53,063 nucleotides of DNA from JAFMIT01 sp044341215 (GTDB lineage: Bacteria > Actinomycetota > Actinomycetes > S36-B12 > UBA5976), in the NCBI GenBank assembly GCA_044341215.1, contig JBIISC010000005.1, positions 1 to 53,063 on the forward strand, written 5' to 3'. The notes under the pieces are model-generated. The model was not told the DNA's origin. It saw only the letters and a program-made list of their open reading frames with translations, and made no database searches. Shown here piece after piece: positions 1 through 8,221 of this stretch. The stretch's first letter is position 1, and each line of letters starts with the position of its first letter. The position numbers and the translations under genes were made by a program.

Positions 1-476
1 GAAAGTCTGGAAATCAAACGCCTTTCATCGCGCTCACTGCCAGAAATGAGAAGTTGGATGTAACGCAGGGTTTGCGAGATGGCGCGGATGACTACATCAC
101 AAAACCATTTGGTTTAGAAGAGCTAGTGCTGAGAATAAAAGCAGTCCTACGCAGAGCTGGGAAAACCACAGAGATTCAAGTCTTTACTATCGGTAATCTT
201 GTTCTCGATTACGAAAAGCACATTGTGTCTTGCGATGGCGATGAATTAGAAATATCACCAACCGAGTTCACACTCTTGCAAGTTTTGATGGAAAACCAAG
301 ACAAAGTTGTACGCAAACAAGTCTTGATGCGTGAAGTTTGGGGTTTTGATTTCGAGACTAATACTTCGGTCCTAGATACTTACATTTCGTACCTTCGCAA
401 GAAACTACCAGACAAGTCGCAAGTTCAAATAAAAACTATCCGTGGAGTGGGTTTCAAAATTGAGGCTGTCAAATGA
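1..476 (+). CDS. OmpR-family response regulator, 5' end outside window
   Basis: Partial DNA-binding response regulator of a two-component system. The reading frame is open from the left edge, so the true start and the phospho-acceptor Asp lie upstream. What remains is the end of the receiver domain, with the conserved 'ALTAR' switch Thr and the Lys of 'ITKPFG', followed by a complete OmpR/PhoB winged-helix domain ('SPTEFTLLQVL', 'VWGFDFETNT', 'YISYLRKKL', 'IKTIRGVGFKI'). The stop overlaps the kinase start by 4 bases (ATGA), so the two are translationally coupled and form a cognate pair. It resembles MprA/ResD-type regulators. The stimulus cannot be told from sequence. Confidence 0.93.
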   Translation, partial: KSGNQTPFIALTARNEKLDVTQGLRDGADDYITKPFGLEELVLRIKAVLRRAGKTTEIQVFTIGNLVLDYEKHIVSCDGDELEISPTEFTLLQVLMENQDKVVRKQVLMREVWGFDFETNTSVLDTYISYLRKKLPDKSQVQIKTIRGVGFKIEAVK

Positions 477-1801
477 AGCTAAGAACCAAGGTGCTCGCGA
501 GCTTTGCAGTAATCATGACTTTAAGCCTTTCCGTCTTCGGATTCTTCGCACTCAACTCAGTAGAGCGAGATGCAAAGAACCTACTTTCTACAAAAATGGA
601 ATCAGCCCTGCGTGAGATCAACTCATTAGATGATTCACCCATAACCGCATCATTTAGTGTGGCTGCCAATGTGGACTTTGAACTGCTAGTTGGCCTCTAC
701 GACTCAAAAGGTGAATTACTTAGTTTTACCGAGACTGAAATTGAACTCAACTCAATCGACAAACCAGACGTTTTGTCTGCAATTGCAAACCCGGTCGAAA
801 CCAATGGAACAAAGTCATACTTGATTAGGTCCATTGACCTTTTGAATGGCTCATTCATAATTCTGGCAACAGGTCTAGAGCCAGTTCAAGAATCTGTTTC
901 TGCTCTTCAACAACAAATTTTGTTTGCTATCTTGGTCATTTTGTTTGTAAGTCTCATTCTGGTTTTTATGATTATATATAAAGACTTGTCAGCAATAAAG
1001 AAATTGACTCGCGATGCAGATCTGATTTCGAATGGAAATCTTCAAGCCGAACTTTCGCTTATTCCTGGAAAATCAGAGGTTGCAGATCTTTCAAGATCCA
1101 TATCGGCAATGGCATTCACACTTCAAAAACAATCTACGGATATGCAGCAGCTGCTTGGAGATATATCTCACGAGCTAAAAACACCTCTAACTTCTATTAA
1201 GGGGTACACAGAACTCCTTTCTCAAAAACTATCAGAGTCTGAAGATGACATGCGAGCTTTTGAGATATTGCAAAGCGAAATAGATCACATGACTCGCTTA
1301 ATTGAAGACATACTTCTAATGTCGAGACTAGGTGCGATTAAGTATGAATTGGAAGACGAAGTTGATTTAGGCAAGTTAGTAAAAGCTCGCTTTGCAATTT
1401 TGCAAGAACTTCAACCGGAACGAGAAGTTAAAATCATCGATGAATGCAATCAAACCGTCAGGATTTCTTTGCCACTCATCACCAGGCTGATTGACAATCT
1501 AATTTCAAACACGATGGCTCACACGTTAGCCACTGATTCGGTCAGTATCTGCACATTCATTGAAGATGGAACTTGGTCGCTTCAGTATGAAGATTCTGGA
1601 AACGGCTTACCGCCGAGTTACTCACAAGCTCCGGGCAGTGACTTCATCCGTTTTGATGAGCGGAGATCTGAAGGTAAGGGGACAGGTTTGGGTCTAAGCA
1701 TCATCCAACAGATAGTTAATCAGCATGATGGCACTTTGGCTCTTGGCAAGAGTTACCTAGGCGGCCTCTTATTGAGAATAACAGCGCCCATCAAGAATTA
1801 A
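473..1801 (+). CDS. Membrane sensor histidine kinase
   Basis: Sensor kinase of 442 aa, partner of the upstream regulator (ATGA overlap). One membrane helix lies at about residues 9-30, then an extracytoplasmic sensor of about 115 residues, and a second helix at about 146-168. A HAMP linker follows, then a HisKA domain with the phospho-accepting His233 in 'DISHELKTPL'. The ATPase domain has an N box ('LIDNLISNT', about 339-347), a G1 box ('DSGNGLP') and a G2 box ('GKGTGLGLSI', about 401-410). All catalytic boxes are intact. It is an MprB/BaeS-like kinase. The sensor region has no recognisable domain, so the ligand is unknown. Confidence 0.93.
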   Translation: MKLRTKVLASFAVIMTLSLSVFGFFALNSVERDAKNLLSTKMESALREINSLDDSPITASFSVAANVDFELLVGLYDSKGELLSFTETEIELNSIDKPDVLSAIANPVETNGTKSYLIRSIDLLNGSFIILATGLEPVQESVSALQQQILFAILVILFVSLILVFMIIYKDLSAIKKLTRDADLISNGNLQAELSLIPGKSEVADLSRSISAMAFTLQKQSTDMQQLLGDISHELKTPLTSIKGYTELLSQKLSESEDDMRAFEILQSEIDHMTRLIEDILLMSRLGAIKYELEDEVDLGKLVKARFAILQELQPEREVKIIDECNQTVRISLPLITRLIDNLISNTMAHTLATDSVSICTFIEDGTWSLQYEDSGNGLPPSYSQAPGSDFIRFDERRSEGKGTGLGLSIIQQIVNQHDGTLALGKSYLGGLLLRITAPIKN

Positions 1802-1881
1802 CTTAAACTTGTCCTCATGTCGAGAGTCAAGGTGCTCATTCCATTACAAACGTTTAATCACGTTTTAGGTGGCTGGGAAAA

Positions 1882-2772
1882 GTGAATAGTCGTCCATCTA
1901 TTCGGCTTCTTCGGCCTAGGCAATGGGTTAAAAACTTACTAGTTTTCGTGCCAGCCTTGGCGGCGCATTTAGTGCCCAACGGGACGCAACGTATTCAACT
2001 AATTTTTGCCTTTTTGGCGATTAGTTTTTGCGCTTCAGCCGTTTATGTAATAAATGATTTATTTGACGCAGATTCAGATCGGTTGCATCCTACGAAAAAG
2101 AATCGACCAATTGCGGCCGGAGAAATCGGAAACACGACTGCAATAAATATTGCAATCGGGCTTTTAGTTGTTGCCGCCTTGCTCGCAGGTCATGTCAATG
2201 CAGTTTTTGTTTCATGGCTCGTGGGTTATTTTGCATTAACACTGCTCTACACGTTTTGGTTGAAGCAGCTTGTTTTAGTGGACTGCTTCACACTGGCAAC
2301 TCTCTACACGTTTCGCATTTTGGCTGGTGCAGCAGTTGTAAATATTCAGGTATCGTTTTGGCTTCTAGCCTGTTCAGGATTTCTATTCCTTTCGCTCGCT
2401 TTCGCAAAGCGCTATGGCGAAATAGCAATAAATGTTTCTCAAGGTCGCGAATATTTTGTTGGACGTGGATATCAAAACTCTGATGCCAATCTAATTCTTA
2501 ATTTTGGAGTCGGGTCTGGTTTGATTTCGACATTAGTTTTGGCACTTTACGTAAATAGCGGTTCGATAGTTGAGTTATATCGCACACCTTTCGTAATCTG
2601 GGGAACCGTTCCAATCTTGTTACTTTGGATATTCCGAATTTGGTTAAAAACTCATCGTGGTGAAATTGCAGACGATCCTTTGTTATATGCCACCAAAGAT
2701 CCGCTCAGTATTGCTGCAGGTCTTTTAGTCGCAGCATTGGTAGTTATTGGCGCTGAAGGTTGGATAGTTTGA
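1882..2772 (+). CDS. ubiA: UbiA-family decaprenyl-phosphate phosphoribosyltransferase (DPPR synthase)
   Basis: Polytopic membrane enzyme of 296 aa that should transfer 5-phosphoribosyl from PRPP to decaprenyl phosphate, the first committed step to decaprenyl-phosphoryl arabinose. The sequence shows the UbiA Asp-rich motif NDxxDxxxD at about residues 58-66 ('NDLFDADSD'), followed by 'KNRPIAAGEI', the 'RILAGAAVV' loop, the 'FAKRYGE' loop and about eight or nine hydrophobic helices. It starts with GTG without a clear ribosome site. The assignment rests on the family plus the next two genes (DprE1, DprE2), which complete the same pathway. No DPPR phosphatase gene lies beside it in this window. 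Confidence 0.88.
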   Translation: MNSRPSIRLLRPRQWVKNLLVFVPALAAHLVPNGTQRIQLIFAFLAISFCASAVYVINDLFDADSDRLHPTKKNRPIAAGEIGNTTAINIAIGLLVVAALLAGHVNAVFVSWLVGYFALTLLYTFWLKQLVLVDCFTLATLYTFRILAGAAVVNIQVSFWLLACSGFLFLSLAFAKRYGEIAINVSQGREYFVGRGYQNSDANLILNFGVGSGLISTLVLALYVNSGSIVELYRTPFVIWGTVPILLLWIFRIWLKTHRGEIADDPLLYATKDPLSIAAGLLVAALVVIGAEGWIV

Positions 2773-4061
2773 AATTTCAATCTTGGGGTCGGTTAAGCGG
2801 TAGTCAAGGGGAAGTGAAATTAGTCTCCGATGTTGATCAAATTGCCGATTTACTCCATAACGGGGAAAACTCTCTTGCGTATGGTGCGGGCAGAAGTTAT
2901 GGAGATGTTTGCCTAAATCCAGACGGAACCTTATTGGCAATAGCTGGACTCGACAGATTTATCTCTTTTGATCCTGAGTGTGGTGTTTTAACTTGCGAGG
3001 CTGGGGTTTTGTTACGAGATATTCAGCGCCACTTCACTCCACTAGGTTGGGCATTGCCGGTAACACCTGGAACTCAGTTCGTAACCGTTGGTGGAGCTAT
3101 CGCAAATGATGTGCATGGGAAGAGCCACCATGTTCATGGAACCTTCGCACACAATGTTTTGAAATTCACTTTAATTAGAAGTGACGGCGATGTACTTGAA
3201 TGTTCTCCGGTTAAGAATCAGAAGTGGTTTGCAGCCACAATTGGTGGCATCGGATTAACCGGTGTGATTTCCACAGCCACCCTTCAGCTGCAGCCAATCG
3301 CGAGTTCCTGGATAGATACTGAAACTATCCCGTTTGGATCGGTAGAAGAATTCTTCAAACTCACAACGGAGACAAATCCACTTTGGGAAAACTCGGTTTC
3401 CTGGATCGACTGCACCACAAAGCGAAAAAACCACGGCCTTTTGATGTTGGGAAATCGCTCGCAATCTTCAAAGCCTGCAAAATTCAAGGACGGAATTAGA
3501 TTTCCGTTTGAGCCGCCATTTTCATTGGTGAACAAATTGACGCTAAAGCCTGGGAACCTTGGCTATTACGCACTAAATCGAATGAAGCCGCGCAAATCAA
3601 CCGTTCATTACGAGAAATTCTTCTATCCTTTGGACGGCGTGAAGGAATGGAACAAGGTTTACGGCCCTAAGGGTTTCTTCCAATATCAAAGTGTTATTCC
3701 GCCTGAAAATGCACTTGAAGGCACGAAAGAGATGCTGAAAGAGATTAGCAATTCGGGCCAAGGTTCTGTCCTAGGAGTGCTTAAAGCCTTCGGTGATAAA
3801 CCATCACTCGGAATGCTGAGCTTTCCAATGGCTGGAACCACACTTGCACTCGATTTTCCAAATTGTGGCATGGAGACAGAACAGTTATTCCAACGTCTCG
3901 ATGCAATCGTAAAAGCTGCGAATGGTCGGGTGTATTTGGCAAAGGATGCTCGAATGTCGCGAGAAATGTTCGAAAGTGGCTACGACCAAATTCTAAACTT
4001 CAAGAAGTTTAGAGACCCTAAGATAAGTTCGGCAATGTCAAAGAGATTGTTAGGTAGTTAA
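2769..4061 (+). CDS. dprE1: Decaprenylphosphoryl-beta-D-ribose 2'-oxidase DprE1
   Basis: FAD-dependent oxidase of about 430 aa that oxidises the ribose 2'-OH of DPR to the keto intermediate, used with DprE2 to make DPA. The N-terminal FAD_binding_4 part shows 'AYGAGRSYGD', 'PVTPGTQFVTVGG' and 'DVHGKSHH' (the His carries the flavin in the mycobacterial enzyme). The C-terminal ALO-like half shows 'AYGPKGFFQYQ'-type motifs and the catalytic Lys in 'LAKDAR'. I chose TTG 2769: it overlaps the ubiA stop as TTGA and has GAAGG nine bases upstream. TTG 2760 is the alternative. The residue aligned with benzothiazinone-target Cys387 of M. tuberculosis is Ala ('LALDFP'). Confidence 0.92.
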   Translation: MKFQSWGRLSGSQGEVKLVSDVDQIADLLHNGENSLAYGAGRSYGDVCLNPDGTLLAIAGLDRFISFDPECGVLTCEAGVLLRDIQRHFTPLGWALPVTPGTQFVTVGGAIANDVHGKSHHVHGTFAHNVLKFTLIRSDGDVLECSPVKNQKWFAATIGGIGLTGVISTATLQLQPIASSWIDTETIPFGSVEEFFKLTTETNPLWENSVSWIDCTTKRKNHGLLMLGNRSQSSKPAKFKDGIRFPFEPPFSLVNKLTLKPGNLGYYALNRMKPRKSTVHYEKFFYPLDGVKEWNKVYGPKGFFQYQSVIPPENALEGTKEMLKEISNSGQGSVLGVLKAFGDKPSLGMLSFPMAGTTLALDFPNCGMETEQLFQRLDAIVKAANGRVYLAKDARMSREMFESGYDQILNFKKFRDPKISSAMSKRLLGS

Positions 4062-4799
4062 GTGAAACGTATCGTTATTGTTGGAGCAACATCCACTATT
4101 GCAACCGAATGTGCTCGGATCTGGAATCTTGAAGACAATGTGGAATTCATTCTTGTTGCACGTGACAAGTCGAAGGCGAAACGAATCGCAAAAGACTTGA
4201 AGGTACGCAATCCAAATAATCACTTTATGATTGAAGAAATTGATTTTGAAAAACCGAAACAAATCGAATCACTTATTGAAACGATTGCAACCAAAAATAT
4301 CGACACTGTTTTGATCGCGCATGGCATCTTGCCCAATCAGCAAGAATCGCAAAACAATCTGCGCACGATTAAGGAAGCAGTTAGTGTCAACGCATCGTCA
4401 GTTGCGATGTTCGCTGAAGGTTTTGCAAGTGAGATGGCGTTCACTGGCGGCACGATAGGTGTGATTGGTTCAGTAGCTGGAGATAGAGGCCGCAAGACCA
4501 ATTACCTCTATGGATCAACAAAAGCTCTGGTAGAGACCTTCACTCGCGGTCTGGCACATCGATTTGCTGGAACCAGCCTCAAAATCGTCCTAATCAAGCC
4601 AGGCCCAACTGCCACTGCCATGACCGCAGAACTAACCCAAAAGGGGCAGAAACAGGCCAATCCGAGCCTCGTTGCTGCCCAGATAGTTAAAGGTATGAAG
4701 GCTGGCAAACCAGTCATTTACACCCCAGGAATCTGGCGCTGGATCATGTTGGTAATCAAACATCTACCTTCCCAGATCTTCAATCGCCTCAATATCTAA
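4062..4799 (+). CDS. dprE2: Decaprenylphosphoryl-2-keto-ribose reductase DprE2
   Basis: Short-chain dehydrogenase of 245 aa, expected to reduce the DprE1 product to decaprenyl-phosphoryl arabinose with NAD(P)H. The N-terminal cofactor motif is 'GATSTIA', in place of the usual TGxxxGIG, as is typical of DprE2. The catalytic part has 'GSVAGDRGRKTNYLYGSTKA' with Tyr and Lys of YxxxK and the upstream Ser. 'KPGPTATAMT' follows the active site, and there is a hydrophobic C-terminal tail, also seen in DprE2. The GTG start directly follows the dprE1 stop with no gap, so the pair is co-translated. Length matches the family (about 250 aa). Confidence 0.92.
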   Translation: MKRIVIVGATSTIATECARIWNLEDNVEFILVARDKSKAKRIAKDLKVRNPNNHFMIEEIDFEKPKQIESLIETIATKNIDTVLIAHGILPNQQESQNNLRTIKEAVSVNASSVAMFAEGFASEMAFTGGTIGVIGSVAGDRGRKTNYLYGSTKALVETFTRGLAHRFAGTSLKIVLIKPGPTATAMTAELTQKGQKQANPSLVAAQIVKGMKAGKPVIYTPGIWRWIMLVIKHLPSQIFNRLNI

Positions 4800-4845
4800 G
4801 ACTTCCAACAAACTAAACTCGGGCACCTAATTGCCGGGAGAATTT

Positions 4846-6069
4846 GTGTCTGATGAGCTAACGCCTGAAACCGATCAGGTTGAGGTAGAAGTTGTTGAAA
4901 CACAAGAAGTAGAACCCAAAAAGCAGCGTAAATTCTTTCACCTGCCTAAAACAAAAGTTGGCAAATTCTTTTTCTACGGTGTTGGGGTTCCAATATTTCT
5001 AGTCGGTGCAGCGAGCGCGATATCTATCGCGATGATGTTGACCAAACCAAGTACCGATCCAGTGAGTGCAAGAGTTGCAGACTGGATGCGCGATCACGGA
5101 ATCGGTTTTGTGGTCACTGGAGTTGAATGGGTTGAATACCAACTGAATCCACCAACAATTGGTGGCGATCCAGACCAAGACATTATCGATGGGCAAGTAG
5201 ATAACTCGCCAACTCCTTCAGAGTCTTCAACTGAACCAGTCACTTTGCGCCAACCAATGCCAACTCAAGTCACACCTGCACTAAAAGGTGAAGGCATCTT
5301 CAAAACCAAAGTTGAAGTGGATGGGGTTCCAGTAATTCAAGTTGCATATGTGCGACCAGATAAAGAACACACTTCTTATCTCGCTGGCGTGGTGTGGATG
5401 AGCGGAAAGCATGTTTCCTTCGAACAACATCCCGGCACTGACGATCCAGGCCAACTTGAAAGATGGTCCACTGGCATACAAGCTCCTAAAAATGAAGCAT
5501 CAGGAATGATTGCAACGTTCAATGGCGGTTTCAAAGTTGCAGATTCACAAGGTGGTTATTACCAAGACAACATCACACTTGGAAAGCTGCAAAACGGCTC
5601 TGCTTCAATCGTGGTTTACAAAGATGGAACACAAGATGTTGGCATGTGGGGTCGCGACTTCAAAATGTCACCAGATGTGAAATCTGTTCGACAAAACCTC
5701 AAACTTCTAGTCGACAATGGAAAACTCTCGACTAACGTGGATTCAGCAGTTAGTTCATCATGGGGTGCGACTCTTGGCGGTGGGCTATATGTGTGGCGAA
5801 GTGGCATTGGCGTAACCGCCAATGGCGACTTTGTGTATGTTGTGGGAGATGCGCTCTCTGCCCGTACACTGGCCGAAATCCTCGTCAAAGCTGGTTGTGT
5901 GCGAGCAATGCAGCTCGACATTAACCGCTGGTGGGTTTCATACATGTGGTACTTGCCAAATGAACGTGGTCATTTAAACCCATACAAGCCAGTTGAATTC
6001 CCGCGTCCCGCAAACCGCTACCAAGTTGAAGCCAGCCGAGACTTTTTCGTCATCTACTTCAAGCCATGA
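4846..6069 (+). CDS. Membrane-anchored phosphodiester glycosidase-family protein
   Basis: About 407 aa. An acidic cytoplasmic tail of about 40 residues is followed by a basic stretch and one membrane helix (about residues 46-66). Next come a Pro/Ser/Thr-rich linker and an extracytoplasmic domain of the NAGPA/phosphodiester-glycosidase type ('ATFNGGF', 'GWGRDF-like WGRDFKM', 'LGGGLYVWRSGIGV', 'AMQLDINRWW'). The domain family removes sugars from sugar-1-phosphodiesters. Position after dprE2 suggests work on a wall polymer, but this is inference. I chose GTG 4846 because GGGAG sits five bases upstream. An in-frame TTG at 4831 lacks a ribosome site. It ends 11 bases before the convergent DUF4287 gene. 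Confidence 0.75.
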   Translation: MSDELTPETDQVEVEVVETQEVEPKKQRKFFHLPKTKVGKFFFYGVGVPIFLVGAASAISIAMMLTKPSTDPVSARVADWMRDHGIGFVVTGVEWVEYQLNPPTIGGDPDQDIIDGQVDNSPTPSESSTEPVTLRQPMPTQVTPALKGEGIFKTKVEVDGVPVIQVAYVRPDKEHTSYLAGVVWMSGKHVSFEQHPGTDDPGQLERWSTGIQAPKNEASGMIATFNGGFKVADSQGGYYQDNITLGKLQNGSASIVVYKDGTQDVGMWGRDFKMSPDVKSVRQNLKLLVDNGKLSTNVDSAVSSSWGATLGGGLYVWRSGIGVTANGDFVYVVGDALSARTLAEILVKAGCVRAMQLDINRWWVSYMWYLPNERGHLNPYKPVEFPRPANRYQVEASRDFFVIYFKP

Positions 6070-6080
6070 GCAGATTCAAG

Positions 6081-6638
6081 TTATTTCTTCTTAATCTGGG
6101 AAATACTTGCTTTTACTAAATCCACAAGTAGTTTTGCATCAACTTTCCAGTCACTTGGAACTTGAATAGTTTTTTTGTTCACTTTGTAGTCAGTCAAGCG
6201 TTTTTCAAACTTTGCAATGACATCTGCACCCCAGGGAGCAATCAAGATATGGTTCTTCAAGACGCTCACACCAAAAATATAGTCATCACCAATTTTGAGC
6301 ATCGGCTGATTCCAAGCAATCACAAGATCGGCTTTTGGAAAGGCATCTTGTAAAACTTTAAATATGGCTTTCGCAGTCTTTTTCTTCACCGCATCATGTG
6401 GCTCTAGGTATTGGGCAAGTGTGTTGAAGCGCTTTGCTGTTGTTGAACCGCGAGAATACATAACCAGGGCATTGGCGTGAGCCTGAGAGAAGCCGTGGTT
6501 CTCTTTTAAGTAAGCAATTTGCTCGGGATACTTTTGCCCAGCTAACTCAGCCATCACTGAGTGCCAATACTGCATTGGCTGCCCATGTTTCTTCTCAATC
6601 GCAGGGAAGAATGAGGAACGCTCTTTGTTTTCTGGCAT
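6081..6638 (-). CDS. DUF4287 / DUF1801 two-domain protein
   Basis: About 185 aa with two small uncharacterised domains. Residues about 5-60 match DUF4287 ('SFFPAIEKKHGQ', 'YLKENHGFSQAHANALV'). The rest matches DUF1801/YdhG-like ('AIFKVLQDAFPKADLVIAWNQPMLKIGDDYIFGVS'), a fold shared with frataxin-like iron-binding proteins. The fusion is common in actinobacteria, and its function is not established. ATG 6638 is preferred over TTG 6644 because TAGATT lies exactly six bases upstream, consistent with a leaderless transcript, and no ribosome site is visible. Confidence 0.78.
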   Translation of the reverse strand: MPENKERSSFFPAIEKKHGQPMQYWHSVMAELAGQKYPEQIAYLKENHGFSQAHANALVMYSRGSTTAKRFNTLAQYLEPHDAVKKKTAKAIFKVLQDAFPKADLVIAWNQPMLKIGDDYIFGVSVLKNHILIAPWGADVIAKFEKRLTDYKVNKKTIQVPSDWKVDAKLLVDLVKASISQIKKK

Positions 6639-6644
6639 GGGCAA

Positions 6645-6650
6645 AATCTA
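6645..6650 (-). promoter_or_regulatory. Putative leaderless -10 (TAGATT)
   Basis: TAGATT, six bases, then ATG of the DUF4287 gene on the minus strand. The spacing predicts transcription starting at or next to the start codon. No -35 was recognised. Confidence 0.5.
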
Positions 6651-6656
6651 GTATCA

Positions 6657-8033
6657 CTACAACAGTGTTGCTTCGATACCGATATTCCAGACAGTATTGC
6701 TATTACCCGTAGCGGTGATTACAACTGCACCACCGCCAGAGGCATAGAACACATCGGATACGTAGGTAGCGCTCTTATCTAATGTCAAGATCGCCACAGG
6801 CGCAGTCCAGTTTGCACCGTTTTTAACAGACTTATAAACCTTGCGGCTACTGCCTGCGCCATCGCCAGATCCAATTATTACTGGATTAGAACCGTCGCTG
6901 GTGATTTCATGGAAGTAGTAATCGCCGCTTGCCCAATTCTTAGCGCTGGCTAGTTCACCCAATTTGCCAACCTTAACCACATAGTCAGCGCTATTAGTTG
7001 CGTAGGACTCGTAGGCCGCCCAGATATTTTCGCCAACGACTGCAAGTTTGATGCGGTTTGCTTCATATGACTTAGCTAATGCAGCTTTGTCTGAAGGTGT
7101 GAAACTTGTCGCACCTGACTGGCTGATGGATGCAAAAACTTTTACAGGGATTTCGTTATAACCACTCATCCAAGAAATTGCCGCCTTGCCACCTTCGGTC
7201 AAAACTGTTGACCCGATGAAGTAAGCGTAATTCTGAACCTTAGCCTTGAAATTGAGTGAATCGATTTTGACAGCATTTCCCCAAGGCGCATCAGGTGCTG
7301 ATCGACGAGCTGCGAAGATTGCAAAAGTTGAGCCTTTCAATTCTGCTTTCCATCCTTTAGTGTCGCGAAAAGTCATCCAGCTCATTACTTGGTTGCCGGC
7401 TTCATTTGTTACCAAACGAATGTCGAAAATTTGGTAGTTGCAATTTTCTGGAGTTTTAGTGCAATTGCCGAAAACGTTTGCGTTTACAGCATTTGCTACA
7501 TTTTCAAATGCAAAAGGCGAATACTCATCTGTACGGGTCCATGTGACGTATTGCAATGAGTCCGAAAGCGACCGCACGCCAGCGATGGTGACACTTTCGC
7601 CATTGGAAACCATGTCGAGATCGTTAAACCATTGTCCAGTGACGCTGCTATCTGGGACATCAATCGCACTCTGCCAATTAGTTTCTCCAGCGAGTAGTTC
7701 CCGATATTTGATCACTTCTTCATCCAACCAAGCAACGAGTATTAAGCCACTATCAGTTACGGTGACTTGAGGAGACGCGAATGGGGTAAAAGTTAAAGTG
7801 GCAATTGCTTGCTTGTCTGTCCATGCGCTAGAACCACGCTTGTATGAAATCCAAACTTTAGAAGAATCGTCATCCACACGCTTGCCCCACACAACAGCAC
7901 TAACTGTGCCATTTGTGGCTTGATCGCGACGGCCTAAGTCTTTTTGGCCGCCAGATAGGTCAATTCCACTAGCGGAGCTGAGTGGCGTTAAAGCCAGAAC
8001 TAGCCCGCAAATTGCGATGAGAGTTTTGCGCAT
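6657..8033 (-). CDS. Secreted repeat protein, probable beta-propeller-like
   Basis: 458 aa. It has a clear Sec signal peptide ('MRKTLIAICGLVLALTPLSSASG', cut after about residue 23). The rest has no recognised catalytic motif but shows recurring units of the kind '..VWISYKRGSSAWT..ATLTF..PQVTVTDSGLILVAWLDE' and 'GGKAAISWMSGYNEIPVKVFAS'. These alternating short beta strands with Trp/Tyr are typical of sialidase/BNR-like propellers or cell-surface binding proteins. AGGAG stands six bases before the ATG. It ends 18 bases from the start of the neighbouring minus-strand gene, so the two may be co-transcribed. Function unknown. Confidence 0.72.
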   Translation of the reverse strand: MRKTLIAICGLVLALTPLSSASGIDLSGGQKDLGRRDQATNGTVSAVVWGKRVDDDSSKVWISYKRGSSAWTDKQAIATLTFTPFASPQVTVTDSGLILVAWLDEEVIKYRELLAGETNWQSAIDVPDSSVTGQWFNDLDMVSNGESVTIAGVRSLSDSLQYVTWTRTDEYSPFAFENVANAVNANVFGNCTKTPENCNYQIFDIRLVTNEAGNQVMSWMTFRDTKGWKAELKGSTFAIFAARRSAPDAPWGNAVKIDSLNFKAKVQNYAYFIGSTVLTEGGKAAISWMSGYNEIPVKVFASISQSGATSFTPSDKAALAKSYEANRIKLAVVGENIWAAYESYATNSADYVVKVGKLGELASAKNWASGDYYFHEITSDGSNPVIIGSGDGAGSSRKVYKSVKNGANWTAPVAILTLDKSATYVSDVFYASGGGAVVITATGNSNTVWNIGIEATLL

Positions 8034-8114
8034 GAATATCTCCTCTTAGGTATTGCGCAAACTTATCGTGGACGCTTTAGGAAGGTCCAAACACGCTTGG
8101 GGTCACAGTCGAAA

Positions 8115-8128
8115 ATGGGATTTCCCAT
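8115..8128. promoter_or_regulatory. Inverted repeat, possible operator
   Basis: ATGGGA-TT-TCCCAT, two perfect 6-base arms in the 188-base gap between the divergent secreted protein gene and the SDR gene. The position suits a regulator site for either gene. No matching regulator is nearby, and the sequence differs from the LacI-type sites further on. Confidence 0.3.
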
Positions 8129-8221
8129 GCACAAAATTGCGGGACTTTCGCCACTAAGTTAATTGGCTTTGCGGGCGTATCCTTTACATGAAGCAAATTA
8201 GTGCTTCAGATCGAGGGAAAA

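Noticed and set aside
54..476. Start of the response regulator at TTG 54
   Set aside because: The frame is open to the left edge and the residues upstream belong to the receiver domain, so the gene begins outside the window.
4819..4841. Hairpin of gggca / tgccc type between dprE2 and the glycosidase gene as a terminator
   Set aside because: Only four or five pairs form and there is no T run; the bases overlap the ribosome site of the next gene.
4831..4845. TTG 4831 as start of the phosphodiester glycosidase
   Set aside because: It has no ribosome site, whereas GTG 4846 has GGGAG at five-base spacing.
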